A stretch of 64,000 nt of DNA from Xenopus tropicalis (taxonomy: Eukaryota > Chordata > Amphibia > Anura > Pipidae), in the NCBI RefSeq assembly GCF_000004195.4, contig NC_030678.2:64227378-64291377 (forward strand). Reading direction: 5' to 3'. Both the position numbers and the translations under genes were made by a program. This document shows positions 1-12,216 of the stretch, in pieces (position 1 is the first letter of the stretch; each line of letters opens with the position of its first letter). The notes below the pieces were generated by a model. That model did no database searches and had not been told where the DNA came from. It saw nothing but the letters and a program-made list of their open reading frames with translations.

Positions 1-210
1 TATTTGCTTTTAATTCCTGCTTAACGAACAGACCCACTCCTCTTCCTTTTCTATTGCCCCTGTCCTTCCGAAACAATGTATAACCCCCAATATTAACTGC
101 CTATTCATGCGACTCATTCAACAAAGTTTCAGCAACGCCAATAACATCATATTTCCGTTCCGACACCAGTACGGACAGTCAGACTCCTTGCATTGATAAA
201 CATACATTTG
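1..210 (-). pseudogene. CR1-like endonuclease fragment
   Basis: Reading the minus strand gives YDVIGVAETLLNES, then NIGGYTLFRKDRGNRKGRGV and GLFVKQELKAN, the middle of an apurinic-type endonuclease as in CR1/Rex non-LTR retrotransposons (AETWLN, GY.LFRKDR, GGGV...). A stop falls inside. The fragment begins outside the window; its reverse transcriptase is not adjacent here. Confidence 0.65.
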
Positions 211-942
211 CATTTACAGACAGCCAAAACATATCTACCCTATGAGGCAAATACTGTATGCAACAAATATGGGCAAGCCATAACAAACAAAGCAACACAA
301 TTCCAAACTAAAGATACTCTCCTCACCAAGGGTTATAGCAGGTGGTGGAGACGCACCCCACGGACACAGTAACTATACCGAGCACTTTTGAGTAAGACTT
401 CTCACAACTGAGCACACTCCACTGGCCTCAGGTATACTGTTTGGGAGTAATGCCTGCCAAGTTGGGTGGTTGGGCAGGGAGGGTTAGGGACTTTCGAAAG
501 GGCTATGTTTGTTTAACCTTTTTTCTCTACCTTACCTCTATTTTCTAACTCAGCAAGGAGCTACACATCCCCCTACATTACGTACTTGTCAATAACTTAC
601 CTGACTGCCTGAGGGAAATTTGGAAGCTACACAGTAGTGATGTGCAGGTCGAGAAAATCTCGACCTGCACCAGACCCGGGTTCTCCCCTCAATAATAGAC
701 CTTAATAGACCTTAATAGACCTTAATAGACCTTAATAGACCTGTGTCCTCCCCGCAATGACGTCACAAAAAGGGCCGGGGCACGATGGGCACGCCTATAA
801 AATCACAAGCCGGAAGAGGCAGCTGGCACTGTTAAGTCATGAACGGTGAGGGGAAGAGCTCAACCTGAATCCGTCCACCACCCGCAAGTGATGCGCCCAG
901 GTCGGCCAGAACACTACACAGACCACCTTTAATGAATCCATA
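211..942. repeat. Intron; 10-bp tandem repeat at 691-742
   Basis: Nothing gene-like is seen from 211 to 640. At 648-665 lies a short inverted repeat (gtcgagaaaatctcgac), and at 691-742 about five copies of the 10-mer cttaatagac in tandem. The GC-richer stretch to about 900 looks like a dispersed element or the 5' leader of the L1-like copy that follows; family not recognised. Confidence 0.5.
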
Positions 943-3420
943 AACTATGGTACTACTACAGGGCTTGAACTGTAAATATAAAAAAAGCTCTATTCTTTAA
1001 TTGAATCAAACGCTACACCCCGAAACCCACCTCGTGGGCCAAAAGGTTGAAGCACTGACAAAACCATGGGTAGCACAGCACTATCACCTACTCAGTTTAC
1101 TCACAAGGTGTCTCAAGCCTTCTCGCTTCAGAAGATACATATTGAGCAAGCTTTTATATGCTAATATTGAAGGGAAATACCTGTGGACTGTTATATGTAC
1201 ATACCACCTCCCTTTTCGGAGGAAGTGCTGATAGCAATTATGACCTACTTATCTAATCTAGACCCAGCCACTATATGCATGATGAGTAACTATAACCCCA
1301 TATATAGACTCAGTATTAGACAGAATTTCTAACTGCCCCCCATCCCATTCACAAACACAGGGTTCGATGATTGGGTATTAGTGCAAAACTTAATAGACAT
1401 ATGGAGATTGAAGTACCCCCATCAAAGAGTATACTCATGTTACTCTTCTACCCATCACACCCTGTCAAGAATAGACCTAGCACTGGCCTCCCCAGATTTG
1501 CTACCAATGGTCTGGGATATTGCTTACCTACCAAGAGAAATCTCGGATCACACCCCAACAATAACTCTTGAGGTGTCCCCTAGAGTACAGGTTAAACTAT
1601 GGAATTCCCATCCAATGTGGTTATCTCACCCAATTGTCCAAATAGAGAACGAGTACAACATTGAGCAGTACTGGTAACAAAATGCTCATACTTCAACACC
1701 AGACATAATGTGGGATGCAATGAAAGCAGTGGTCCAGGGCTCATTGACTGCAGCTATAGCAACATCAAGGGTGACCTTAACCCACCTTGAAAATAATACG
1801 ACACAGGCAGATTTGGAGTATGCCACTAATCCTTCCCCTGACACTTCTAATGCATTTTTGACTGTTTCCTGGTTTACATAATACCAAACGGTTATTCGAA
1901 CAATCTATGATCTACATGCCCCAAGGAACCTTTGCTCTGGGAGATAAAAACAGCAAGCTATTAGCTATTCTGGCCAAAATGTTACAACAATCCAACACTA
2001 TTGCCTGTATTGAAAGTGCAGAGGAATTCACCCACTTCTACCAAACCCTCTATACCTCCAAAGCTACCTACAATGTGGCTGAACTCAAACACTTTCTGGC
2101 ACGAATACCAGTCTGAGCAGGCCAGTTACCTAGATTCCCCTATAATGGAACTTGAATTCACAGAAGCATTACTCTCCATGCAACCCAACAAGGCCCCTGG
2201 CTCAGATGGGCTCCCAGTTGAATGGTACTGGCAGAATATCAAAGTATTGGCACCCAAACTCCTAGCTACTCTACAAGTAGCCTATGATAATTCTGCATTA
2301 ACCTCATTAACGAACAAGTGAATTATTGTAGTAATCCCTAAGCCTGTTAAAGGTGTAAAACAATGTGCATCACTAATGAATATAAAGGTAAAGGTCCTAG
2401 CTAAGGTCCTTGCTAACCTATTAGCTAAACTAATTACATCTTTAGTCCAAACTGAATTTATCCCAGGGAAGACCACCTGTATTAATATTAGGCAATTATA
2501 TCTCAATCTGCAACTACAACATGACAACCCAGGGTCTAGACTGGCAGTGTCCTTGGATAGTGCCAAAGCTTTTGACTGCATAGAGTGGCCATACTTATGG
2601 CAAGTGATACAGTCTATAGGGGTCAAAACAAGATTCTTAAAATGTGTTCACTTTCTGTATATTGATCCTCAAGCACAAGTTTGAATACATGGTCACATAT
2701 CTATACCCTTTACATTTGCTAGGGAAACTAGGCATGGGTGCCCCTTCTTTTCCCCACTGCTGTTCGCCCTAACCATTAAGCCCATGGCCATTTTAATAAG
2801 AAATTCGAATCACATCCATGGCTCTAAATCGCGGAAAGTAAAGCAGAAAAATATCACTGTATATGGATGATACATTATTATATCTGGAAGGCCCAGGTTC
2901 CTCCTTGGAAAAATAATAACAAAATTTGACAAATTTTCTGTGGTACATATGAGACATATATATCGGAGACAATTTCAGTCCAAGAGTTATATTACTGTGT
3001 ATTCTATACTAAAGAATAATCTCTATCACCCTAGTGCCAGAAAAACAGCAAAAGTTTGTAAGTGCTGGATACGAAGTAAATTTGTGGATCCACTCCCCAG
3101 AGTAAAATTGAAATAGGAAAGTTTCAACCCACTATCAGAAAAGGCAGAATGGGAAGAGATAAAAGATAACATGCAACAGCCCCTTATCAGAATGAGAGAT
3201 AGTTTGATCCATTTCAATATTGTGCACCAGGTCTATCTCACCCCTCAAAAACTATTTTGGATGGGAAAAAGACCTTCTCCACAATGCTTACGATGTGGGG
3301 CTGATAATGGTACCGTTATACATGTTTTTTTGGTAATGCCTTCCAGTCCATAAGTATTGACAAAAGGTCCTACAATAACTCGCAGACAAAATATCCATGA
3401 TGTTACCCAATATGCTCTAT
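943..3420 (+). pseudogene. L1-like non-LTR retrotransposon ORF2, decayed
   Basis: Frames on the plus strand successively show L1-type ORF2. The endonuclease N-terminus (GLNCKYKK; HPETHLVGQKVEALTKPWV) is at about 970-1090. The endonuclease C-terminus (YSRID-like LSRIDLALASPDLL and ISDHTPTITL) is at 1381-1600. The reverse transcriptase gives NKAPGSDGLPVEWYW (2190-2240), FIPGKTTCINIRQLYL (2455-2510), SLDSAKAFDCIEW (2550-2590), GMGAPSFPLLFAL (2730-2775) and the catalytic YMDDTLLYLEG (about 2860-2895). The C-terminal LRCGADNGTVIHVF lies at 3285-3330. At least six frameshifts and several stops separate the blocks, so it cannot make protein. The order of domains is intact, so it decayed in place rather than being rearranged. 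Known: L1 ORF2 carries EN, RT and a Cys-rich end. Confidence 0.85.
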
Positions 3421-3425
3421 AAACT

Positions 3426-3953
3426 AACGTATATACTCGAGTATAAGCCGATCCAAATATAAGCCGAGGTACCTAATTTTACCTAAGAAAACTGGAAAAA
3501 CTTATTAACTCAAGTATAAGCCTAGGTTGGGAAATGTAGCAGCTACTGCTAAGTTTAAATAATCAAAATAAAAACCAGTAAATTACATAAATTGAGGCAT
3601 ATGTTTTTAAAATATTTATTTAAAAGAAAAACCGTAAACTAGCTCTGTAAGTGGAGAAGAGGGTCAACAAAAACAATATGAGTACTACCCCATGCTCATT
3701 GCGCATTGGCAAACTGGCAGCAGACCCAGTCCCGGAGGACACGTAAGGGGGAATAAGTATTGCGACTGGGAGTGGGCAAGGGCACTGGAGGGTCTGGTTG
3801 CAGGTGGCCTAATTTGCACACAAAGGACAGAGGGTGCTTGTCTGGAGGGACCCATGGCACCCGACTCGAGTATAAGCCGAGGGTGACTTTTTCAGCACAT
3901 TTTGGGTGCTGAAAAACTAGGCTTATACTCCAGTATATACAGTATATTACAAG
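3426..3953. mobile_element. CCGTATATACTCGAG-type palindromic element
   Basis: The ends are inverted: gtatatactcgagtataagcc at the left, ggcttatactccagtatatac at the right, with a second internal pair around the hairpin ttcagcacattttgggtgctgaa (about 3891-3913). No coding region. Same family as 44931-46431 and 49877-50024. Superfamily not assigned. Confidence 0.7.
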
Positions 3954-4119
3954 ACAAGCTCCTGACAAATTTGATAACATCTGGGGACCTTGGATTGATT
4001 CACCAGCTACAACTGCTAACTAAAGGCACTGTTGTTTATTTTATAATGCTAACACTTAAATGTAACTCCTTGTCTTTTGTTTGTTCTCTTCTATTATTTT
4101 CCCTTATTACATAGGAAAA

Positions 4120-4530
4120 AATGCAAAATGAAAATCCTCAAAAAGGTTTACCTGAGTATGTGGCATGTAGAAGCCTCAAGATAAAAGCACCCTTATGCTT
4201 TATAATTTCTGTAATTTCAGCTATTGCCAAATCAACACATTTAGAGCACTTTATGTGAGGTAAATCTACAAAACAGTATGCCTACTTTAGAAAGCCATAT
4301 ATTTTTGGAAAGTAAACATGCCCCCAAAACCAAAAGGCATACACTTGCCTTTCTACTCCAAAGTACGAAACCGCAAAGCTTTCCTAAAATTTAAGATTTT
4401 GATGTTTGTGATGAAATTTCAACATTTCATCTCCTATAGGACAACCATATAAAACACTCTACACATGAATGCCAGGAGTCTAATGAACAGTTTGATGCTA
4501 ATGTACAGTGGATATATTAAAAACACATTA
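4120..4530. repeat. Dispersed repeat, single diverged monomer
   Basis: Shares a run of similar blocks (ttacctgagtatgtggcatgtag; agccatatatttttggaaag; aaacactctacacatgaatgccagg) with the tandem array at 10310-11080, and a small piece recurs near 62740-62775. No coding capacity. The rest of the intron to 5112 shows nothing recognisable. Confidence 0.6.
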
Positions 4531-5112
4531 ACAAGTTTTGATATCTGCCAATGTAAAAAATTGCAGAGTACATTTTCTATGCATAGTTCAGTGTGATTTA
4601 GTATGAGAATAAAACTATAGCTTATACAATCAATAGCTGATCTAGGCTCAATAAGATATTGATTGGGCATTGATAGGACCAAGTGCGGCAGTTTTCTCAG
4701 TTTCTCTAATCTTCACTATTTAGTACAGCACATTAAAAAAAAAACATTTATAAAAAAATGTATTTAAAATAAATAACAGAATGCATTCCTAATACATGTA
4801 CTAATTACTGGGCTCAAGTTGAACAAAGGTAAATACATTATTACATGAAGCATGAGAAAACAGGACATTTGAAAACCATAGGGAACAAAAAGCAAGTCAA
4901 CATACATATGTGCAAACAGAAATCAATATCACAGCACTTCAGTACATGAAAATAATATTGCGTTTATCGATATTGCCATGTAAGCTTAAATTGTTACCTT
5001 TATGACCTGCTTAATAAAGGTTTTGTGTATTGTAGTGCTATTGTCTGAATATCTGGTTGGCAAATTCAGTTACTTGTAGACACTAGAGCACTCTACATTG
5101 CACAAATATTAC

Positions 5113-5188
5113 CTGAATTCAGAAGCATAAGAACCACATCTGTCTTTCCAAATAAAGCAGCTTCGTGCAAAGCACTTCCCTTTTCTGT
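5113..5188 (-). CDS. anks1a: anks1a, ankyrin exon 4 of 4 visible (repeat 6)
   Basis: Seen: a 76-base exon, 25 codons plus one base; acceptor cttttacag, donor gtaata. It encodes [20 protein letters not shown] then MLLNS, joining directly in phase 0 to the NYQ that ends the exon at 23378-23674. [15 protein letters not shown] is the family's sixth ankyrin repeat. It ends in phase 1, so the next exon should start by completing a Gly codon. That exon (family sequence resembling VNIKD...LPSQKS) was looked for on the minus strand between 1 and 5112 and not found, so it probably lies left of the window. The intron up to 23377 is 18189 bases. Confidence 0.92.
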
Positions 5189-5721
5189 CTGTAAAAGAAA
5201 ATGATCACATAAATATGTGTGTAAAGGGATAGCATGAGCAAGAAATGAATGCAGTATAATGGAAAAAAAAAAAGCAACAGTCAATTCACTGTATTCAGAA
5301 TACGTAAGCTTTATTAGCTATTGAACTAATGCAGACAGTCATTCTACAAAATAAGAGACCCACGAGGATGCCTTTACCTGAGTGTTTAGAAATGCTTGTA
5401 CATATGCAAATAAAGGCAGATGAAGCAATGGCCTTCATTAAGGCTTGAAGAGGCTAACCCTCCCTTACAAAATAATTCGTAAAAATTGTTCCTTTACTGA
5501 AGGAGGATGGGGGAACGATAAAGGCAGATGTAGTGGAACAGTTAATGGACTGCTTCACTGCCTGGCTACTTCAAACATTTGGGACCACAAAGACATCGTA
5601 GGACAGTGTTGGGCACAGAAGGAAAATGAAAAAGGACAGGACTGTTAAATATAAGAAGATCACAGAAAGTTATCGAGAATGGAAAAAAAATGGAATATAC
5701 AGAAATGGAATATTGCACATA
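5189..5721. other. Intron, nothing recognised
   Basis: AT-rich intron sequence directly upstream of the exon at 5113-5188. The pyrimidine tract of that exon's acceptor is at the left edge. No repeat or gene was recognised. Confidence 0.5.
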
Positions 5722-6639
5722 CAGTCATATGAAAAAGTTTGGGAACCCTTCTGAGCCTGCGTAATAATTTACTCCACTTTCAACTAAAAAGATAACATTG
5801 GTATGTCTTTCATTTCCCAGGAACATCTGAGTACTGGGGTGTTTTCTGAACAAAGATTTTTAGTGAAGCAGTATTTAGTTGTATGAAATGAAATCAAATG
5901 TGAAAAACTGCCTGTGCGATTACTGGCAAAACTGGCAGGTTTTAATAGATTGAAATATTTTATTTTATTTTTCAGTGGTATTTGAGACTTTTTCTTAGAT
6001 GTTTTGTTCCTCAGTGATCACCAGGGGTACTTGCTTTATCCCACACCCTATAGTGTTTCCTTTTTTGGAGTGTTGATTAGCTTGTTAAGCCTTGAACTTT
6101 ATAGGCAGGTGTGTCCAATCTTGAAAAAAGGTATTTAAGGGGGCCAATTGCAAGTTGTGCCTCTGTTTCACTCTGAGGAGTGAAAGCATGGGATCCTCAA
6201 AGGAACTCTCAAAAGATCTATAAATAAAGAGATTGTTCAGTATCATGGTTTAGGGCAGTGCTGTCCAACTTCTGTGGTGTCGAGGGACGAAATTTCTCTA
6301 GCATACATAATGGAGGGCCGCTAATGGAAGCCAGTTTTGAAAACTCCCCCTTTTTAAACCACACCCATGTTATTGCAAGCCCATATTAATGGTGGTAGCG
6401 CAGCAAAAACCCAAATGCTTGGTGCTCACTGCGGCGATATCAACCATCATTCATATGTGAAAGAATTATATTATGTCATATTAAGACACACCCTTAAATC
6501 CATATGCATCCTCCTCCCCTGTGGATAGCACAGCAAACCCCAAGCATATGATTACACAACTAAGGGACCCTTTAAAGGCTATTTCAAACTGCTAACAAAC
6601 TCCAAGAACAAACCCCTGCCAGGTTCACCTCTCACAGGC

Positions 6640-6800
6640 AGCATAGGGCAGGCAGAGTACTGCCTGTGTGTGCCATAGTCTGCCTGCCCTATGCTGCCTG
6701 TGTGTGTATGGCATGCACAGGCAGCACAGGGCAGGCAGAGTATAGCACACACAGGCAGAACTCTGCCTGCCCTATGCTGCTTGTGTGTGCCATACACAGT
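6640..6800. repeat. Inverted minisatellite inside hAT-like element
   Basis: Units of about 34 bases (cacacacaggcagcataggg caggcagagtatggcacaca type) occur in both orientations, so the segment can fold on itself. The overlapping open frames in both strands are by-products of the repeat. Confidence 0.75.
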
Positions 6801-7164
6801 ACATACAGTGACTCAATGCTGGCACTGTTCCTACAGTCTGTGAACAGGTGAACAATGTGGGTCAGAGCCTGAGGTGTGAACAATGCAGAGATTAAGAGAA
6901 GGAAAGGCTAATAAAGAGTTAATCTCAAGCTGCAGGCATACCTTCAGTTGTCTCAATAGTGCCCTTAAGTCTCCCCATATTTCACCTGTTCAGAAGATCT
7001 GAAGCCAAACACGGAGAAAAAACACTGAGCTGGGTAGAGAAGATTCCCATAATGCAAAGCTCCTGCCCAGACTTGGCTACTTGGGACTGTAGGCGGCGAA
7101 TGCGCACAAACAGGAGCGCAGCTGACAGGAGAGAGGTGACATGCAGACCCGGCAGGCTAAACTC

Positions 7165-7392
7165 TGGTGGAGCGAGTAGCGCGGGTGGGGGGGGGTGACA
7201 TGGTGGGGGAGCGAGTAGCAGGGGGGGGTGTTTGGTGGTGGCGGTGGTGACATGGTGGGGAAGCAATTAGCGGTGACACGGTGGGGGTGCGAGTAGCGGG
7301 AGGGGTGGCAGCGGCAGTGGTGACATGGTGGAGGAGCAAGTAGCGGTGACACGGTGGGGGAGCGAGTGGGGGGGGTGGCGGCGGTGACATGG
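7165..7392. repeat. G-rich minisatellite inside hAT-like element
   Basis: Repeated variants of gtgacatggtgggggagcga and gtagcgg on the plus strand, with long G runs. Long open frames on the minus strand here are proline/serine-rich by-products and are not called as genes. Confidence 0.75.
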
Positions 7393-7754
7393 AGAACTTT
7401 GCATGCAGACCGGTGCGAGGAGCGGGGGTTTGTGGCAGAAGGGGGAGCATGGCAAACGCAAGTGTCAGGCAAACATATGAAGGGAGGGGTTTGTGAGCAG
7501 CTACGGGGATGGGGGGGGGCTGGCTTTTGCTTTTTAGGAATAGCCCATACAGACATGCTGGACAAGATGGCGGCACCGTTCACTGAAACAAGTATGTAGG
7601 TTCTAGTACGTGTATCTCTGTAAATCTTTCATTAGGCAAGCCAGAAATATAGCGTTTTTACACAGCCAATAGTAGTATTATTTAATAGTGTGCTTAATAG
7701 ATTTCGACTTTCCTTGTGCTTTAAATGGTGTGAACAGTACAGGGGATTACATGT

Positions 7755-8259
7755 TTAAAGGAGAATGCAAATCAAAATTTAAAAATCATACTGCCCAATA
7801 GTCCTCCTATTGTTTTGTAAAAATGCGCACTTTTGGCTCACCTAATCAAATATTTACTCAGTCACACTTCACATTTTCTAGAACAGGCAGCCATCTCTAA
7901 AAAGGTATTCTCCCTTCCTTTCCCTCCTTGCTTCATACTGCATTTGTGTTTAATTAACTCCCCCCCCTCCCCTCTGCCAGATCCGCTTCTGATTGGCTGG
8001 TGGGCATGTGTAGCTCAGAACAGGAGACAGGATCAAGTTACACACATGCTCAGAGAATAGGAAGGCTGCCGCTGGCAGCCTACAGGAAGGACAGGGATGT
8101 TTCAGTGATGTCACTGTAGTCTTCACACTGCTGTAGGCTGCCAGCACCATATCTCAGAGAAGCAAGCAGGGATCTGGGAATTTAGATATGCAGTAAGTAC
8201 TTAAAAAGAATGCCTTTAGACTTACTTTTCATTTATATTAACCTTTCATTGTCCTTTAA
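7755..8259. mobile_element. T2-type MITE within the hAT-like element
   Basis: Begins TTAAAGGAGAATGCAAAT and ends ATTGTCCTTTAA; the TTAA at each edge is the target of T2/Kolobok-group elements. No coding region. Innermost of three nested elements here. Confidence 0.75.
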
Positions 8260-9422
8260 ACAATACAGGGGAACTACAGCCTGGATCATGCAGTGGGCCA
8301 GTTAATCTCAATACTGATACCATTTAAAGCTTACACAAAGGTAAGCCATCAAAGTAGCCAGATAGGTGGGGGGGTCACACAGAGGGGGTCGCGGGACGCC
8401 AGTTGGACAGCACTGGTTTAGGGGAAGGCTACAAAAAGCTATCACAGAGGTTTAAACTGTCAGTTTCAACTGTAAGGAATGGAATTAGGAAATGAAAGGC
8501 CACGGGCACAGTTGCTGTAAAACCCAGGTCTGGCAGGCCAAGAAAAATACAGGAGTGGCATATGCGGAGGATTGTGAAAATGGTTACAGACAACCCAAAG
8601 ATCAACTCGAAAGACCTGCAAGAACATCTTGCTGCAGATGGTGTATCTGTACATCATTGTACAATTCAGCGCAATTTCTACAAAGAACATCTGAAGTCCT
8701 TTATGCACTAACACCACAAACAGAGTCACTTGTATGCAAAAACTCATTTAGACAAGTCACTGTCATTTTGGAACAAAGTGCTTTGGACAGATGAGACAAA
8801 AATATAGTTATTTGGTCATAACAAAAAGCACTTTGCATGGCGGAAGAAGAACACCGCATTCCAAGAAAAACACCTGCTACCTGGAAACACCTGAAAATTT
8901 GGTGGAGATTCCATCATGCTGTGGGCTGTGTGGCTAGTTCAGGGACTAGGGCCCTTGTTAAAGATGAGGGTTGGATGAATTCAAAACAAAATCAACAAAT
9001 TCTTCAGGATAATGTTGGAGCAGACTGTCCATGCTCAGCAGCCATCAAATTTAATTGAACTGGAAAGATTTTGTATGGACAAATGGTCAAAAATATCGCC
9101 ATCCAGAATCCAGACACTCATCAAAGGCTATAAGAGGCTGTTACATTTGCAAAAAGAGGCTCAACTAAGTATTATATATAAGTAATGATGTAATATCTGT
9201 TAGGATGGCCAAATTTATGCACCTGTCTAATTTTGTTATGGTGCATATTGCATATTTTCTGTTAATCCAATAATCCAATAAACTTTATGTCACTTCTGAA
9301 ATACTTCTGTTTCCATAAGGCATGTTATATATTAAAAGAAAGTTGCTACTTTGAAAGCTTAGCCAATGATAAACAAAACGCCAAAGAATTAAGAGGGGTT
9401 CTCAAACTTTTTCATATGACTG

Positions 9423-10309
9423 TATATGTAGAGGACTTGAAATTGAGGGGAATGGATTGAGGTGGCTGATAAACTGCCAGATGTAAGTTGAGATAGTTGA
9501 GGAAAGCAGGAGAGAAGGCATGGAAATCAAAGGCAAATAAAGACAAAGCAGAAAGTATAATTTATAAATGTTGCGGTTTGTGCAGGTCTGTGATTTATGT
9601 TGCTTTGTGCCTTGCAGTGCCCATGCAGTCAGCACAGTAGTGGCAAACTGTACCTTAGATATAATCCGACAGCAGTGTGCTGTCAGATGCCGGGGGTAAA
9701 AGTGCCCACTGCCAATAACTTGGGGTGACAGTATACAGTAAAATGTGTCTTTACTGACTATTGTTTCTTACTTGACAATGTGTTTGGGTGCCAGTACACA
9801 CTGCACCTCACGGTTTGTAAAATGTTTAGGGTGTCAGTATCCCCTGCCTGTCAGTGTGTATAATCAGTGTCTTTAACTGTAGCTAAGGTGCCAGTTCACA
9901 GTCTCTCTCTACTTAAAACATGCCTGTGTTGCCAGTATCCACTGATCTATAATAAGCTAACACAGCAAAATCATTTAGGACTCAATGCTTTAAAGTCCAA
10001 TCAATTTATAATTTTCAGTTCTCAAGATTAGAAATTAGTTTTTCACCAGCTTGTGTGGGCCACCTTCAGCCTCCCAAAACAGAAAATCACCCTCCACCCA
10101 TAACTGAAGGCTTAAAACTTGACTGTTAGACCCGAAAACTTGAAAAAAACAACAGGTGCTTATTTGCCAAACTTCAAGTGGACCTGTCACCCAGACATAA
10201 AAAGCTGTATAATAAAAGTCCTTTTCAAATTAAACATGAAAGCCAAATTAATTAAACTAAAATGTTAAAATGGCACAGAAATTTGCATAATTTAGATTTC
10301 AAGACCAAA
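9423..10309. other. Intron with a short T2-family fragment
   Basis: 9660-9960 has five loosely spaced ggtgccagt-like phrases, too degenerate to call a tandem repeat. At about 10167-10260 a stretch (gtggacctgtcacccagac, then aaaagtccttttcaaatt) matches the inverted end of the T2 MITE at 15932-16454. No gene seen. Confidence 0.5.
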
Positions 10310-11080
10310 TATTCCACTTAGGGTAGGTTTATTCTAGAAACCTATACATTTTTGAAAAGAAACGATTCTGATGAATCCAGAATAGGCACAACTGACTTTC
10401 TACTTTAAATTACATTTCCTTTCTTAAATGTACCACTTTTTATAAAAATGTGTGAAATTTTTGAAACATCGTTTCAAAGCTTCCACTCTACAGCTTCTTA
10501 TCTCCCACATACCATTAGGTACCAAGATAAAACACCATAGACATAAATGCCAGGTGTCCACTAAACAGTTTGATACCCAATGTGCATAGGTTTACCTATG
10601 TGGCATGTAGGGGCCCCAAAATGAAAATACCCCCATACGATCTAAACACATTTACTGCATTTTACATTAGATAAAGCTATAAAAAAGGACATTCACCCCA
10701 GAAAACCATATATTTTTGGAAAGTACACATTCCCCCAAATTTAAAATGTGTACCCATGTCTTTCTACTTTAAAGTACCAAGCTGCAAAGCTTTTCTAAAA
10801 TTGGCAATTTTAATGAAGTTTAGGTCTACCGAACAGTCTTATGTCCAATATACACAGATTTATCAAATGTACATAGGTCTTCAAAGTACACAGCACTTAC
10901 AGATGCCAAAATATACCTTGTGCACACTAATTCCATGGCTTACATTTACCAGATTCATAAACACAGGGACGGTTTTGTAAGTGGTAAAAAAGGCAAAAAT
11001 GTAGGATGACCCCCTGAAAACCATATATTTTTGGAAAGGTCACCAAACGTAGCGGTTTTTATGGCATTTCTGAAAAGCGT
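10310..11080. repeat. Tandem array, monomers about 315-365 bp
   Basis: The landmark cctatacatttttgaaaag / ccatatatttttggaaag recurs at 10341, 10706 and 11021, spacing 365 and 315, with other shared blocks between. A lone monomer is at 4120-4530. Confidence 0.65.
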
Positions 11081-12002
11081 AAAAAAAAAAAACCACACAC
11101 AAATTATGCACTTTTTTTTATCCAGAATATCAATATTTTCCCACCAGAATTGGAGAGTAAAATTGGTCATCCAGCAATTGGCCACAACAATCTGCATTTG
11201 ATTTACCAAAGTTGACAGAAGTCAGGACCTGCAGTGCTGTAACAAAGATGATTATCAGCACTGATGCAAACCACCAAAAACACCATTAATGTACTTCATG
11301 ATGTGCATTTGAGTTTTGTGTGTTGGTAAAGCAGGCAGAGGACCCTGGAAATAACACCTTCCCAAAGGAGGTGTTAATATCAGGGCTTCTTTGTGTCAGT
11401 GTACCCTGTACTCTGTAGTGGTACCTTCAATCTCTTTTTACAGAACAAAGTACTTTTGTAAATATGCTTAAACGATTTGACTACTTAAATGCAAAGTTTA
11501 GGACTGTCAGAAGTTTTGTTACATATGACTAAAACAGTGTATGTTTAACTTGTATGTATTTTATTTATAAAGCGTTACAAAAATACGCAAATTATGGCAC
11601 AAAAACTTAAATGTCTGGTCTTTATTAAGTGCAAAAAACCAGAAAACTCGAATGTAAAAATTCACCATCGAAAAGCTTGCAAGGTTCTACAGAAGTCAAT
11701 GGGATTTGTCCTAGGCAAACTCAAGCCATATTTTCAATCCAAGAATTCAAGTTTTTTTATTCAGACGAGTTTTCCTTATTTACAAATAACTGAGCATTCA
11801 ATATGCAAGTTATTCGATTTAGAAAAACAAACTTGAAAATTGATATATAAGCCCATAAGTTTAACATTGCGACAAGATTCAAATTGAAAAGTAACTTACT
11901 TAATTTGCGTTAAAAAAAACAAAAGTTCATCAATTTTAACACCTCTAAATGAGTTACGTTACCTTTTTATTCACCAATAAAATGTGAATTACAGACTGAT
12001 GT
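11081..12002. other. Intron, nothing recognised
   Basis: AT-rich sequence with short poly-A/T runs; no exon, repeat family or RNA gene recognised. Confidence 0.45.
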
Positions 12003-12216
12003 ACAGGTATCGGACCCCTTATCCGGAAACCTATTATCCAGAAAGTTCCAAATTACAGAAAGGCCATCTCCCATAGACTCTATTTTAATCAAATAATTCA
12101 ATTTTTAAAAATGATTTCCTTTTTCTCTTTAATAATAAAACAGTACCTTGTACTTGATCCCAACCAAAACAATCCTATTGGGTTTAATTACTATTTAAAT
12201 ATTTTTTTTAGCAGAC

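Larger units (their letters stand above)
6256..8415. mobile_element. hAT-like non-autonomous element with 8-bp target duplication
   Basis: Ends are cagtgctgtccaact and agttggacagcactg, a perfect 15-base inverted repeat. It is flanked by gtttaggg on both sides (6248-6255 and 8416-8423), an 8-base duplication as made by hAT transposases. It sits inside the Tc1-like transposase remnant, so it is younger. The interior has no transposase, only minisatellites and a T2 MITE. Two relatives lie at 17130-18001 and 60975-61515. Confidence 0.88.
6188..9170 (+). pseudogene. Tc1-like transposase, broken
   Basis: Plus-strand blocks in order: start region GSSKELSKDL at about 6190-6220, then (after the insertion ending at 8423) EGYKKLSQRFKLSVSTVRNG of the paired-type helix-turn-helix, the linker KPRSGRPRKIQEWHMRRIVK, KDLQEHLAADGVSVHH, and the catalytic start [15 protein letters not shown] at about 8768-8805, where a stop follows. 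Later pieces (GTRALVKDEGWMNS, QQILQDNV) lie to about 9040. Known: Tc1 transposases are about 340 residues with a DDE/D triad. Stops, frameshifts and the 2.2-kb insertion make this copy dead. Confidence 0.85.
5722..9422 (+). mobile_element. Tc1-like transposon, interrupted by a hAT-like element
   Basis: Terminal inverted repeats begin cagtcatatgaaaaagtttg at 5722 and end as its complement (caaactttttcatatgactg) at 9422, flanked by TA on both sides (5720-5721 and 9423-9424), the Tc1/mariner target. Removing the 2160-base element and one 8-base duplication leaves about 1.53 kb, the usual length of a Tc1-like element. Confidence 0.88.

Noticed and set aside
691..742. Regular 10-bp repeats considered as a CRISPR-like or regulatory array
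   Set aside because: Units are contiguous with no spacers and this is vertebrate intron DNA; a simple tandem repeat explains it.
1..5112. Next anks1a exon (expected VNIKD / LPSQKS-type peptide)
   Set aside because: Looked for on the minus strand left of 5113; no matching peptide with splice sites was found, so it is probably outside the window.
7077..7583. 168- and 139-codon Pro/Ser/His-rich frames on the minus strand
   Set aside because: Products of the G-rich minisatellite inside a hAT-like non-autonomous element; no splice or start context.
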